DNA of 48,107 nt from Clostridiaceae bacterium. GTDB taxonomy: Bacteria > Bacillota > Clostridia > Oscillospirales > Acutalibacteraceae. Under the pieces are notes generated by a model. That model searched no databases, was not told the origin of the DNA, and saw nothing but the letters and a program-made list of their open reading frames with translations. Positions 34,910 through 43,213 of this stretch are shown one piece after another. Made by a program: the position numbers and the translations under genes. Each line of letters begins with the position of its first letter. Within the stretch, counting starts at the first letter, position 1. Location of the stretch: positions 1-48,107 of the forward strand of contig JAEEHB010000036.1 of the NCBI GenBank assembly GCA_016280595.1, written 5' to 3'.

Positions 34910-35401
34910 TTAAATGGTCTTTGTATACTTTGTAAACTTGAATTTCAGGCCTTCATACTCGTTTTCTTCGCTTTCGCATACGCATTCCCAGCCCGGAATT
35001 TCGTCAAGATTGGGGAAGTATTTGTCTGCGGGAGAAACGGCGTCAACCTTTGTTACATATGCCGTGTCACAGTACGGAAGCATCTGCGCATATACGGAGG
35101 CGCCTCCGATAATGAAAACGGAATCGGTGTCATAATCATCAAGTGTCTGTATCAGTTCATCTATGCTGCCGCAGAGAATTACGCCTTCTTTTCTGAAATC
35201 CGGATCGTCGCACAGCACTATATTGACTCTGTTTTTAAGCGGATTGCCGCCGGGAAAAGACTTGAGGGTAGCAAGTCCCATAACCACTACGCTGTTCATT
35301 GTCTTTTCTCTGAAAAACTTCATATCGTCGGGGATATGATAAAGCAGGTCGTTTGCGGAGCCGATGCCCCACGCTTTGTCAACACAAACAATAGTCTTCA
35401 T
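34910..35401 (-). CDS. folA: dihydrofolate reductase
   Basis: This 163-residue enzyme reduces dihydrofolate to tetrahydrofolate with NADPH. The N-terminal VCVDKAWGIG and YHIPDDMKFFREKT contain the substrate-binding acid, and the NADPH motifs VVVMGLATLKSFPGG and VFIIGGASVYAQML are intact. The start is ATG at 35401, after AGAGGTG, overlapping the thyA end. The pairing with thymidylate synthase, which produces dihydrofolate, is a classic operon. Confidence 0.94.
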   Translation of the reverse strand: MKTIVCVDKAWGIGSANDLLYHIPDDMKFFREKTMNSVVVMGLATLKSFPGGNPLKNRVNIVLCDDPDFRKEGVILCGSIDELIQTLDDYDTDSVFIIGGASVYAQMLPYCDTAYVTKVDAVSPADKYFPNLDEIPGWECVCESEENEYEGLKFKFTKYTKTI

Positions 35402-35411
35402 TTTGCACCTC

Positions 35412-36242
35412 TCACACCGCAACGGGTATCTTCGCGGTAAACTCGTGATACTTGTAGTTTTCTATTGTGAAACTGTCTTTGGTGAACGCATAAAAATCGG
35501 TTACGCTCTTATCGAGAGTGACAGTCGGGGCGTCATAGGGAGTTTTTTCGATGAGTTCTTTTACAATGGGGATATGCCTGTCATAGATATGAGCGTCAGC
35601 AATCACGTGAACAAACTCGCCCGGCTCAAAGCCCGTAACCTGGGCTATCATACAAACGAGAGCGGAATACTGCGCCACATTCCAGATGTTCGCCGCAAGC
35701 ATATCCTGGCTGCGCTGGTTGAGGATGGCGTTGAGTTTGCCGCCGGTCACATTGAAAGTCATACTGTATGCGCAGGGATAAAGAGCCATTTCGCTTAAGT
35801 CCTGATGCACATAGATATTTGTGAGAATTCTTCTGCTGCCCGGGTTATGCTTAAGATCGTAAAGCACTTTGTCAACCTGGTCCATATCGCCCTCGGGGTA
35901 ATGATGCTTAACGCCGAGCTGATAGCCGTAAGCCTTACCGATTGAGCCGTTTTCATCAGCCCAGGAATCCCATACGTGGCTGGAAAGGTCGTGAATGTTG
36001 TTTGATTTTTTCTGCCATATCCAGAGCAGTTCGTCAACGGCGCTTTTGAGAAATGTTTTTCTGAGGGTTAGCATCGGGAATTCCTTGCTCAGGTCATAGC
36101 GGTTTACAACGCCGAATTTTTTGACCGTGTGGGCGGGTGTGCCGTCTTCCCATCTCGGCCTTACTTCGATATCGTTATCGTAGATACCGTTTTCGAGAAT
36201 GTCTCTGCAGGTGTCGATAAAAACTTTGTCTGCGTAACTCAT
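35412..36242 (-). CDS. thyA: thymidylate synthase (ThyA)
   Basis: This 276-residue enzyme methylates dUMP to dTMP using methylene-tetrahydrofolate. The catalytic cysteine lies in LYPCAYSM (about residue 165), the arginine pair in PGSRRILTN, and the dUMP-binding region in NQRSQDMLAANIWNVAQYSAL. The cysteine context PCAY rather than PPCH marks the divergent ThyA subgroup known from some Firmicutes and phages. The ATG overlaps the pyridoxal kinase stop by 4 bp. Its stop lies within 11 bp of the DHFR start region. Confidence 0.94.
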   Translation of the reverse strand: MSYADKVFIDTCRDILENGIYDNDIEVRPRWEDGTPAHTVKKFGVVNRYDLSKEFPMLTLRKTFLKSAVDELLWIWQKKSNNIHDLSSHVWDSWADENGSIGKAYGYQLGVKHHYPEGDMDQVDKVLYDLKHNPGSRRILTNIYVHQDLSEMALYPCAYSMTFNVTGGKLNAILNQRSQDMLAANIWNVAQYSALVCMIAQVTGFEPGEFVHVIADAHIYDRHIPIVKELIEKTPYDAPTVTLDKSVTDFYAFTKDSFTIENYKYHEFTAKIPVAV

Positions 36243-37081
36243 TCGGTTTCCTCCTCTGCCCTGTTAAGCATATACAGATATTTTTCAAACGCGACTCCGA
36301 ATCTCGGGTCGGTGCCTTCGTTATATGTTTCACGGATTGCGCGTGAGGTGAAATTAAGCGCCTTTTCCGCGCCTTCAAACACGGATTTGCCGAGTGTGAC
36401 AAGCGACACAAGCACGCTCGCGAATATATCGCCCGTGCCGTAATATGTGCCCGGGTATTTATCGCTGAAATAATAGCGGCTTTCGTTTCCGTCACAGGCG
36501 AGGCAGCCTATTCTGTCGCCGTCAAATGAAACGCCCGTAATAACCGCGTATTTGCGGGTATAATCAAGCAGTGCTTCGGCAAGGGCTTCAATATAATCTC
36601 TGTCATACTGCTCTTTGTACGGCATACCCGTGAGCATACACGCCTCGGTGATGTTGGGTATAATCAGGTCGGCGGATTTACAGAGATTTGCCATAAGCGA
36701 CGGGAAATCTTCACCGAAGCCTTTATACAGGATACCCGAGTCCGCCATAGCGGGATCAACGGCAACAAACGGACGGCGGTCTGAAGATGAAAAGAGCGAA
36801 ATGATTTCTTTTACATCGCTTACCTGCCGCGCGGAGCCGAGATAGCCGGAATAAACGGTATCGGGGTAAATGCCGAGCGAAGCCCAGTGGCGGCATACCG
36901 GCAGGATTTCATCCGTAAGATCCCTGAATGTGTAGCCGTTTATGTTGCCCGTATGGGTTGAAAGAACGGCGGTGGGAACGGGGTTGCACTCTATGCCGAA
37001 TGCCGAAATAATCGGGATTGCGGCTGTCAGCGAACATTTGCCCACGCCGGATATATCGTGAATTGCCGCTATTCGCTTCAT
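36239..37081 (-). CDS. pdxK: pyridoxal/pyridoxamine kinase
   Basis: This 280-residue ribokinase-fold enzyme phosphorylates B6 vitamers to PLP or PMP. The N-terminus HDISGVGKCSLTAAIP, the PTAVLSTHTGN segment, the LIIPNITEACMLTG block and the anion-hole region GTGDIFASVL (about residues 220-229) are typical of PdxK/PdxY-type kinases. It is the first gene of the thyA-DHFR-guaB operon. PLP is the cofactor of serine hydroxymethyltransferase, which feeds the folate cycle, so the grouping makes metabolic sense. Confidence 0.88.
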   Translation of the reverse strand: MKRIAAIHDISGVGKCSLTAAIPIISAFGIECNPVPTAVLSTHTGNINGYTFRDLTDEILPVCRHWASLGIYPDTVYSGYLGSARQVSDVKEIISLFSSSDRRPFVAVDPAMADSGILYKGFGEDFPSLMANLCKSADLIIPNITEACMLTGMPYKEQYDRDYIEALAEALLDYTRKYAVITGVSFDGDRIGCLACDGNESRYYFSDKYPGTYYGTGDIFASVLVSLVTLGKSVFEGAEKALNFTSRAIRETYNEGTDPRFGVAFEKYLYMLNRAEEETE

Positions 37082-37165
37082 CTGAGCCGCCTCCCCCGTT
37101 AAATGTGATTATATTTAATAGATTATACTAAACATTGAGAAATAATGCAACATATTTGAAAGAAA

Positions 37166-37194
37166 AATTTATCACGTTTTCGCGTTACAGTCAA
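37166..37194 (-). promoter_or_regulatory. candidate promoter for the pdxK-thyA-DHFR-guaB operon
   Basis: On the minus strand TTGACT (37194-37189), a 17-nt spacer and TAAATT (37171-37166), about 85 nt before the kinase ATG. Confidence 0.45.
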
Positions 37195-37308
37195 TTAACG
37201 GCATTTGCATAAAAAATCGTGCCCTGTGCGGATATTTTACACTTTACTATACGCTCTCATAATGGTAAAATGATTTTATGAATATATCCCGGAAGGAGTA
37301 ATTGCAGG

Positions 37309-39057
37309 ATGAAAAATTTCGGTATCAAAGCGGTAAGCGTTGTGCTTGCGGTTTCGCTGCTTGTGGGCGGATGTTTCACGGCAAGTGCATCGGCACTCGA
37401 TGTTGAAAAAGCTCTCACTCACGCGGGCGTAGGCGCGCTCGGCGGAATAGTTAAAGGCCTTATAGGCGGGCTTTGCGCCATAGTGCCCGACAGCGCAAAA
37501 ACGAAAAAACTCAGTGAAAAGACTTCGGAGAATTTCTACTCCGGCACCGAAACGATGCTTGACTCCCCCGCCCCGGGCGCGCAGTGGCAGCTCGGCTACG
37601 CGAAGTCTTCGCTTGTGCCCGACGATATACTTGACGAAGGCACCGAGTATTATCTCGGCGGTTTCCTTACCCTTGACAACGGTATGAACAACAAGATTGA
37701 GGAAGTAATTGACGATATGCAGGTCAGGGTAATCGCGCTCTCCGATTCAAGCGACAGAGGCGTGAGCGTATTTGCAAACGTTGACTGCATCGGCTTCTGC
37801 AACAGCGACATCAAAGTGGTAAGGCAGTATCTCAAAGACCTTAATCTCGATGTTGATTTCAACAGCGTAAACATTTCTTCCACTCACTGCCACAGCTGCA
37901 TTGACACGCAGGGACTGTGGACCAATACATTCAAAAAGATTTTCGGCAATCTTTTCAAGTCATATATTCCCTTTGCGAAACTTGAAAGAGGCGCAAACGA
38001 AGAATGGCTTGACGGCGTGTGCCATATCATAGCAAACAGCATCAAGGCGGCTGTTGAGGATATGACACCCGGCACAATGACTTACGCCGTGAAAACTCTC
38101 AACCCCGAATATTTTGACAACAGAAACAGGAAGTCATCAACAAGCCTGTGCTCCGATATGTCAAGATTCATTTTCACGCCCGATGACAGCGGCAAAACTC
38201 CGACCATGCTCGTAAACATAAACGCCCATCCCGATGTTGTAGGCCTTGCAACAAGCGACCCGCAGGATAACGGCAGACAGCTTTCCGGCGACTATGTTTA
38301 TTATCTGGGCAAAAGGATTGAAGAGGGCGGCTACAACTTTATGTTTGTAAACGGAGCCATCGCGGGCATCTACTACGGCAGAGGCCTTTCAAACGACGGC
38401 GTAGACCTCGAAAGAAGATATATGCAGGCCGTGAGATACGGCACGGAAATGGGCAACATAGCCCTAAGCCTCACGAAGACCTATGATGAGATTTCAAGAG
38501 AGGCGGACTGGGATACAATCAACGCGGAATCCGAGGGCAACGAGCATTACACCCTCTGGTTTGAAGGCTGGGAGCCCGTTGAGGAGCGCGAGATTGAGCC
38601 TGTGCTCAACATAAGGCTCAAAGAAATTCAGGTGCCAGTAACAAATCCGCTTATCAAACTTGTGGGCAAACTCGAACTTACAAGTTACGAGATTTACAAA
38701 GACGGTCTTAGCAAATACTATATGTTCTCGGAAGTCGGCTACGCCGAATTCGGCGATGTTAAAATCGCAATGGTGCCCGGCGAACTCGTGCAGGATGTTA
38801 TGTACGGCGGCGGCTCTCTCACGGCAGAGGGTTCGTTCAGCGGCAAGGATTTCGGCCTGCCTTACATAAGGGAAATCTTCGGTGAAGATACAATCTGCTT
38901 CGGCCTGTGCAACGACGCTTTCGGCTACATAGTACCCGACAATGATTACTGCCTCGCAATAGCGGACGACCACTATCAGGAACTCATTTCACTCGGTGAC
39001 AAAACCGCATCTACAGTTGTCAAAGGACTTATGGAGATTGCGGAAGAAATAAAATAA
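37309..39057 (+). CDS. secreted neutral ceramidase-like (PF04734-type) protein
   Basis: This 582-residue exported protein has a signal peptide (about residues 1-27; the run LLVGGCF also offers a possible lipobox) and then a ceramidase-N-like domain. Marks of the fold are VFANVDCIGFCNSDIKVV, the metal-ligand motif ISSTHCHSCIDTQG (about residue 190), NINAHPDVVG and VPGELVQDVM. As in the paralogue at 28515-29951, the GDVSPN serine motif is missing and the region reads VNGAIAGIYYG. The segment IVPDNDYCLAIAD near the end matches the paralogue's VPPNDFIL. Substrate unknown. It has AAGGAG 10 nt before the ATG and forms an operon with the esterase behind it. Confidence 0.65.
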   Translation: MKNFGIKAVSVVLAVSLLVGGCFTASASALDVEKALTHAGVGALGGIVKGLIGGLCAIVPDSAKTKKLSEKTSENFYSGTETMLDSPAPGAQWQLGYAKSSLVPDDILDEGTEYYLGGFLTLDNGMNNKIEEVIDDMQVRVIALSDSSDRGVSVFANVDCIGFCNSDIKVVRQYLKDLNLDVDFNSVNISSTHCHSCIDTQGLWTNTFKKIFGNLFKSYIPFAKLERGANEEWLDGVCHIIANSIKAAVEDMTPGTMTYAVKTLNPEYFDNRNRKSSTSLCSDMSRFIFTPDDSGKTPTMLVNINAHPDVVGLATSDPQDNGRQLSGDYVYYLGKRIEEGGYNFMFVNGAIAGIYYGRGLSNDGVDLERRYMQAVRYGTEMGNIALSLTKTYDEISREADWDTINAESEGNEHYTLWFEGWEPVEEREIEPVLNIRLKEIQVPVTNPLIKLVGKLELTSYEIYKDGLSKYYMFSEVGYAEFGDVKIAMVPGELVQDVMYGGGSLTAEGSFSGKDFGLPYIREIFGEDTICFGLCNDAFGYIVPDNDYCLAIADDHYQELISLGDKTASTVVKGLMEIAEEIK

Positions 39058-39096
39058 GGGAAACAAAGAAAATAAGAACGAAATGGAGAAATGACT

Positions 39097-39966
39097 ATGC
39101 AAACCATGCTGGCGTATTACCTGACTTTTATCCTTGCCTTCACATCCGTTTTCGGCCTTGCCGGAGATAAATATGAAGTCTACAAGGATATCCGTTACGG
39201 CGATGCCGAAAGAGACCTTGTGACAATCTATGTGCCCGAAAGTGCCTATGAAAACGAGCACAACGGCTGTATTCTTTACATCCACGGCGGCTCCTGGCAG
39301 GGCGGCGAAAAAGAAGATATGGCACCCCACTGCAAGAAACTCGCAATGAAGGGCTACATCACCGCCACAATGAGTTACTCGCTTTACAGCGAAGAAGTTT
39401 TCGGCGAAGTTACCGCGTTTACAATGATTGACGAAGTGGACAAATGCATTGACGCAATCAAGGATTTCTCGGATGAGCACGGCCTGAACATAACAAAGAT
39501 GGCGACCTCCGGCTACTCCGCGGGCGGTCACATCTCAATGCTTTACAGTTATTCAAGGCCGCAGGATTCATCAATTGAACTCGCCTTCACTGCAAACAGA
39601 GTAGGTCCCTCCGACATGAGCGCGGATGCCTGGGGCAGTTATTCACTCGCCTCAATGCTTGCGGGTGTGAAAATCACCGACGAAATGATTGAAAGCGGCG
39701 AAGCGGAAAGAATAGCGGACTCCGTCTCCCCCGTTGCATTTATAAACGATGACACCATCCCCTCAATTTACGCATACGCGGGCAACGACATTCTCGTAAA
39801 CGCCAATAACAGGAAAGCGATGAACGCCGCTTTTGATGCCTGCAGCGCGGAGCACGAATTCATCTTCTTCCCGTTCTCGGGGCACGGGCTGATACTTGAT
39901 CCTGTAAGTGAAATAATGTATTACCGGGCACTATACTCCTATTGCCAAGAATACTTCGGCTACTAA
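39097..39966 (+). CDS. secreted alpha/beta-hydrolase (esterase/lipase type)
   Basis: This 289-residue exported hydrolase of the HGG/hormone-sensitive-lipase-like group has an N-terminal hydrophobic export signal (about residues 1-22). The oxyanion motif is YIHGGSWQGG (about 64-73), the nucleophile is in GYSAGG, the acid is in AGNDILV, and the histidine is in SGHGL. It likely deacylates small esters such as acetylated glycans or lipids. The start is ATG at 39097, 8 nt after GGAG; the in-frame ATG at 39091 is only 2 nt from that site. It lies 39 nt after the ceramidase-like gene, suggesting joint action on one substrate class. Confidence 0.82.
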   Translation: MQTMLAYYLTFILAFTSVFGLAGDKYEVYKDIRYGDAERDLVTIYVPESAYENEHNGCILYIHGGSWQGGEKEDMAPHCKKLAMKGYITATMSYSLYSEEVFGEVTAFTMIDEVDKCIDAIKDFSDEHGLNITKMATSGYSAGGHISMLYSYSRPQDSSIELAFTANRVGPSDMSADAWGSYSLASMLAGVKITDEMIESGEAERIADSVSPVAFINDDTIPSIYAYAGNDILVNANNRKAMNAAFDACSAEHEFIFFPFSGHGLILDPVSEIMYYRALYSYCQEYFGY

Positions 39967-40013
39967 GCCGATCGTAGCAATAAGCGCGAAAAACGAAAAG
40001 ATAATAGAGAAAA

Positions 40014-40045
40014 AAGGACTGCAAGTATAAAAACTTGCAGTCCTT
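40014..40045. terminator. bidirectional terminator
   Basis: AAGGACTGCAAGT (40014-40026) and ACTTGCAGTCCTT (40033-40045) form a perfect 13-bp stem between the convergent esterase and ribU genes. The stem shares GGACTGC with the terminator at 32872. Confidence 0.75.
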
Positions 40046-40075
40046 GAATTATAGTTATCAAAAGTGTAAAACTGT

Positions 40076-40696
40076 TCAGATTTTCCCTTTCATCAGTTTT
40101 GAAAGCGGTTTGTATGCGGCGATGCAGATGATTGCGTCAATTACGCCCTTGATAAATGTGAACGGCACATTGAAAATCAGCAGGCAGTTGAACAGAGCGT
40201 TTGAGGTGGGCACTTCGGCAACGGGTGAAAGGATTTCTTTATACATCCCGATAATCGCCTCGAGCGGCAGATGGTAAAATTTGACATATGCGGGATATAC
40301 CACGAAATAGTTTAGCGGCAGGCAGATAATGCCCATAACCGCCGCGCCGGCAATCGAAGCGATGACCGCGCCCTTGAGGGTTTTGCTTTTTTTATAAATC
40401 AGACCGGCTACAAGCACAAAGGAGGCACCGAGCAGGAAGTTGCTCAGTTCACCCACAAAGGCGCTTGTGGTACCCTTGATTACAACATGCAGTATATTTT
40501 TGATAAGTTCAATGATTACGCCGTAAACCGGGCCGAGCGCAAAAGCGCCGAAGAGCGCGGGCAGGTCGGAAATATCAAACTTTATAAAAGCCGGCATCAC
40601 GGGCACGGGAAACTCCACAAACATCAGCACAAACGCCGCCGCAGAGAGCACCGCCGTGAGAGTAAGTTTGAAAATGTTGGATGAAGATTTGCTCAT
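40076..40696 (-). CDS. ribU: ECF transporter riboflavin S component
   Basis: This 206-residue protein with six membrane helices is the substrate-capture subunit of an energy-coupling factor importer for riboflavin. The RibU pattern is seen in FVEFPVPVMPAFIKFDISDL, followed by PALFGAFALGPVYGVIIELIKN (about residues 25-65) and GELSNFLLG. The energising module (EcfA, EcfA', EcfT) is not in the window and is presumably shared. The start is the ATG at 40696, after GGAGGAAAG. The FMN riboswitch upstream confirms the vitamin and predicts shut-off by high FMN. Confidence 0.93.
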   Translation of the reverse strand: MSKSSSNIFKLTLTAVLSAAAFVLMFVEFPVPVMPAFIKFDISDLPALFGAFALGPVYGVIIELIKNILHVVIKGTTSAFVGELSNFLLGASFVLVAGLIYKKSKTLKGAVIASIAGAAVMGIICLPLNYFVVYPAYVKFYHLPLEAIIGMYKEILSPVAEVPTSNALFNCLLIFNVPFTFIKGVIDAIICIAAYKPLSKLMKGKI

Positions 40697-40714
40697 TTTT
40701 CTTTCCTCCGCAAT

Positions 40715-40742
40715 AAAAAATGCTCCGATAATAACCGGAGCA
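40715..40742 (-). terminator. riboswitch-controlled terminator of ribU
   Basis: On the minus strand TGCTCCG and CGGAGCA form a 7-bp stem with an 8-nt loop, followed by TTTTTT (40720-40715), between the FMN aptamer and the ribU ribosome-binding site. This is the expression platform. Confidence 0.85.
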
Positions 40743-40759
40743 CATAATAAGCGGAAATA

Positions 40760-40877
40760 TAACATCCTCTCACATCCGGACTTTAACCGTCGGTTGCGGA
40801 ATTTCACCGCATCGGCCTCAATGAGGTTCGTGGACTGTAACCACCGGTGGGGAATTGCGCCCCGCCCCGAGAATTAT
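40760..40877 (-). ncRNA. FMN riboswitch (RFN element)
   Basis: On the minus strand the conserved RFN blocks occur in order: CTCGGGGCGGGGCGCAATTC, CCACCGGTGGT, AGTCC, GGTGAAATTCCGC, ACCGACGGTTAAAGTCCGGA and TGTGAGAGGA. These are close to the family consensus of a six-helix junction that binds flavin mononucleotide. The aptamer is followed by a terminator and then ribU, so FMN binding should stop transcription of the riboflavin importer. Confidence 0.95.
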
Positions 40878-40884
40878 CATTTGT

Positions 40885-40912
40885 ATTATACCATCGTTAC
40901 GGAATATGTCAA
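40885..40912 (-). promoter_or_regulatory. promoter for the FMN riboswitch-ribU transcript
   Basis: On the minus strand TTGACA (40912-40907), a 16-nt spacer and TATAAT (40890-40885), directly before the aptamer. Confidence 0.8.
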
Positions 40913-40945
40913 TAGGTTTATTGTATCGTATATACTCTTTAATAA

Positions 40946-40974
40946 TTGACAAAATAGCGATGCGGTTGTAAAAT
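40946..40974 (+). promoter_or_regulatory. promoter for the metal-trafficking operon
   Basis: TTGACA (40946-40951), a 17-nt spacer and TAAAAT (40969-40974), divergent from the ribU promoter with about 33 bp between the -35 boxes. Confidence 0.75.
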
Positions 40975-40979
40975 AAAAT

Positions 40980-40991
40980 ACAATATATTGT
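40980..40991 (+). promoter_or_regulatory. palindromic candidate operator at the transcription start
   Basis: ACAATATATTGT is a perfect 12-bp palindrome 5 nt after the -10 box, covering the predicted start point, where a repressor would block transcription. It does not match the Zur or Fur boxes I know; the regulator is unknown. Confidence 0.4.
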
Positions 40992-41008
40992 GTTAGCGAG
41001 GTGAAATG

Positions 41009-41293
41009 ATGAAAAAGCGTTCTTCTGTTATACTTGCCGTTGTTTTGTCATTTTGCCTGCTTATTTTATGCCTGAGCCCCGTAATCGGCTGCTGCCATAA
41101 CTGTAATGATGACGACTGCGCTATCTGCAGAGCGGTCTGCGCGGTGTCCAATCTGTTCAAAACGGCGGGACTGTTCCCGTTCACGGCGGCAGCGGCGGCA
41201 TACCTGATTATCGGGCAAATCAAAAGCGAACACAGCGCGGTCACGGTTACCGCATCGAGCCCCGTTGAACTTCATACCGTAATACTGTCCTGA
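41009..41293 (+). CDS. small Cys-rich membrane protein, putative metal-site protein
   Basis: This 94-residue protein has an N-terminal hydrophobic helix (about residues 7-27), then a compact cluster CCHNCNDDDCAICRAVC (28-44) with six Cys, one His and three Asp. A second hydrophobic helix (about 56-70) and a short Ser/Thr tail follow. If the first helix is not cleaved, the Cys cluster lies outside the membrane. Small proteins with HxCxxDDCxxC clusters recur in Firmicutes near metal transport genes (from memory). It starts at 41009, 7 nt after GAGG, and is the first gene of the operon with an ABC transporter. I infer a metal ligand role. Confidence 0.6.
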   Translation: MKKRSSVILAVVLSFCLLILCLSPVIGCCHNCNDDDCAICRAVCAVSNLFKTAGLFPFTAAAAAYLIIGQIKSEHSAVTVTASSPVELHTVILS

Positions 41294-41340
41294 CTTTCCG
41301 TTTGATTCTGTAAAACAATCAACCGGAAAGGAAATTGAAT

Positions 41341-42003
41341 ATGATAGAAATAAAAGGCGTGAGCAAGACGTTCAAAAACGAGACTGCTCTCGACTACAGG
41401 GATATTGCGTTTGAAAACGGCAAATCCTATATGCTGCTCGGCGCGTCCGGATGCGGCAAATCCACCCTGCTCAATATGATTGCAGGCATTCTTTCACCCG
41501 ACAAGGGCGAAATCATAATTGACGGCAAAGAAATGAGCGCCGCCTCACAGAAAGAAAAAGACAGATTCCGCATAGAAAAAATAGGCTATATTTTTCAGGA
41601 TTTCAAACTGATAAACGAAATGAGCGTGGCCGACAATATAAATATTCTCCGCCTTGAAGGCGTTGATACCTCCCGCGCGGATGAACTGCTGGAAAAACTC
41701 GGCATAGCCGAAAAGAAAAACAAAAAGGTAAAGCACCTCTCCGGCGGTCAGAAGCAGAGAGTTGCTATAGTCAGGGCGCTCGTAAAATCGCCCGATATCA
41801 TACTTGCAGACGAGCCCACAGGCAACCTCAACTACTCAATCGGCGAGCAGGTAATAAAAGAACTGACTCAGGCGGCGCAGGGCAAAACCCTTATCGCCGT
41901 GACTCACGATGAACGCCTGAGCAGATTTTTTGACTGCGTGATTGATATGAACAGCGTTACCGGAACACCCTATGACGCTGCTCAGGGAAAGGCGGTGAAC
42001 TGA
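41341..42003 (+). CDS. MacB/LolD-type ABC transporter ATPase
   Basis: This 220-residue single-domain ATPase belongs to the group that works with FtsX/MacB-fold permeases. Walker A GASGCGKST (about residues 36-44), the Q-loop IFQDFKL, signature HLSGGQKQRVAI, Walker B IILADEPTGNL and the switch histidine in AVTHDE are all intact. The start is ATG at 41341, 8 nt after AAAGGA; an in-frame TTG six bases upstream is less likely. It lies 1 nt before its permease. Such pairs usually perform mechanotransmission or lipoprotein/efflux work rather than classical import. Confidence 0.92.
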   Translation: MIEIKGVSKTFKNETALDYRDIAFENGKSYMLLGASGCGKSTLLNMIAGILSPDKGEIIIDGKEMSAASQKEKDRFRIEKIGYIFQDFKLINEMSVADNINILRLEGVDTSRADELLEKLGIAEKKNKKVKHLSGGQKQRVAIVRALVKSPDIILADEPTGNLNYSIGEQVIKELTQAAQGKTLIAVTHDERLSRFFDCVIDMNSVTGTPYDAAQGKAVN

Positions 42004-42004
42004 A

Positions 42005-43204
42005 ATGCTGTCCTTTGCCCTTAAAAATATGGCAATCAAAAAAGTCCAGGTTATCCTCGTGGCTGTATCGATAATCATCTCGGCGGGCGTTGCCGTGCTC
42101 GCATACAACACCGCAAACCAGGTGCGCGACGGTATAACAGGCACCGCAGGCTGGTATTCGGCAATCATCGGCCCTGCCGGAAGCAAAACCCAGCTGGCGA
42201 TGAACACAATGTATTTCACGGATGAGCCTCTCGGCACTATCCCCTACTCCGTTGTCAGTGAATTACAGCGCGACAGCCGCGTTAAGCGGGTTATCCCCTA
42301 CGCTATGGCGGACAATTACAACGGCTACCGTGTGGTCGGCACAGAACCCGCTTTTCTTGAAAGCAAAGAAATCGCCGAAGGCAGAATGTTTGATTACGCT
42401 GCGGAATATGAAGTAGTGCTCGGAGCAAGCGTTGCAAAGGTTTGCGATGTGAGCGTGGGCGATGATATATTCACAAGTCACTCCGCTTCCGAGCAGCACA
42501 CGCAGCCGCTCAAAGTTGTGGGCATACTCAAAGAAAGCCACTCGGCTTATGACAGGGTTGTGTTCACTCAGCTTAAGACAATATGGGCAGTGCACGAGCA
42601 CGAAGAGGAGCACGAAGAAGAGGAAGAGCACGAGCACGAGCATATGGAAAACAGCGTATGCGCGGCAATCGTCAGCACGGAAAATCCCTCTTTCGCAATG
42701 ACTCTCGTAAGTGATTACGGCGGCAAAATCATAGCAGATGAAGACGGCGACTCGGTCACCCTTCAGGCGATTGAGCCGATGGAAACGGTGAGAGGCATAC
42801 TTGAGGAAATCGACTCCACAAAGTATATCGTATATGTGCTGTGCGCCATTATCCTGATAATGAATGTGATAGTCATCTCGATTATCACGCTGCTCAATAT
42901 GTATAACTCGGCAAAAGAGATTTCGCTTATGCGCCTTATCGGCATAAGCATGAAAAAAATCAACCTGCTCTATATACTGCAAAACGGAATTATCGGACTT
43001 GTATCCGTATTGCTCGCTTTCGCAGTTTCAAAAATATGCCTCAGGTTTATGGATACCTACGCGTCATCCATGGGCGTTGTGCTTAACACGGCAAAGGTTT
43101 ACCCTATGGAATGGGTGATACTCGCCCTGGTGTTTGCCATTGCGGTGCTGCCGACAATAATCTGCACATTTGTAATGGCGCGGCGTGACAGCATAAGCGA
43201 ATGA
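42005..43204 (+). CDS. MacB/FtsX-type permease with His/Glu-rich extracellular stretch
   Basis: This 399-residue permease has one N-terminal membrane helix (about residues 14-34), a large extracellular domain (about 35-270) and three C-terminal helices, the type VII ABC fold. The extracellular domain resembles MacB periplasmic core (VVGTEPAFLESKEIAEGRMF, VVLGASVAKV, VVGILKESHSAYDRVVF). Residues 197-213 read HEHEEEHEEEEEHEHEH, with six His and eleven Glu and nothing else, a very likely transition-metal binding loop. Neighbours (Cys-rich protein before, CxxC lipoprotein after) point the same way. It resembles MacB-like zinc-linked loci such as zrg of Vibrio as I remember them; the direction of transport is unknown. 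Confidence 0.85.
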   Translation: MLSFALKNMAIKKVQVILVAVSIIISAGVAVLAYNTANQVRDGITGTAGWYSAIIGPAGSKTQLAMNTMYFTDEPLGTIPYSVVSELQRDSRVKRVIPYAMADNYNGYRVVGTEPAFLESKEIAEGRMFDYAAEYEVVLGASVAKVCDVSVGDDIFTSHSASEQHTQPLKVVGILKESHSAYDRVVFTQLKTIWAVHEHEEEHEEEEEHEHEHMENSVCAAIVSTENPSFAMTLVSDYGGKIIADEDGDSVTLQAIEPMETVRGILEEIDSTKYIVYVLCAIILIMNVIVISIITLLNMYNSAKEISLMRLIGISMKKINLLYILQNGIIGLVSVLLAFAVSKICLRFMDTYASSMGVVLNTAKVYPMEWVILALVFAIAVLPTIICTFVMARRDSISE

Positions 43205-43213
43205 GGTGATATT

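Noticed and set aside
42263-42982. Long antisense frame inside the permease gene
   Set aside because: It is the complementary-frame shadow of a clear permease gene and has no ribosome-binding site or domain.
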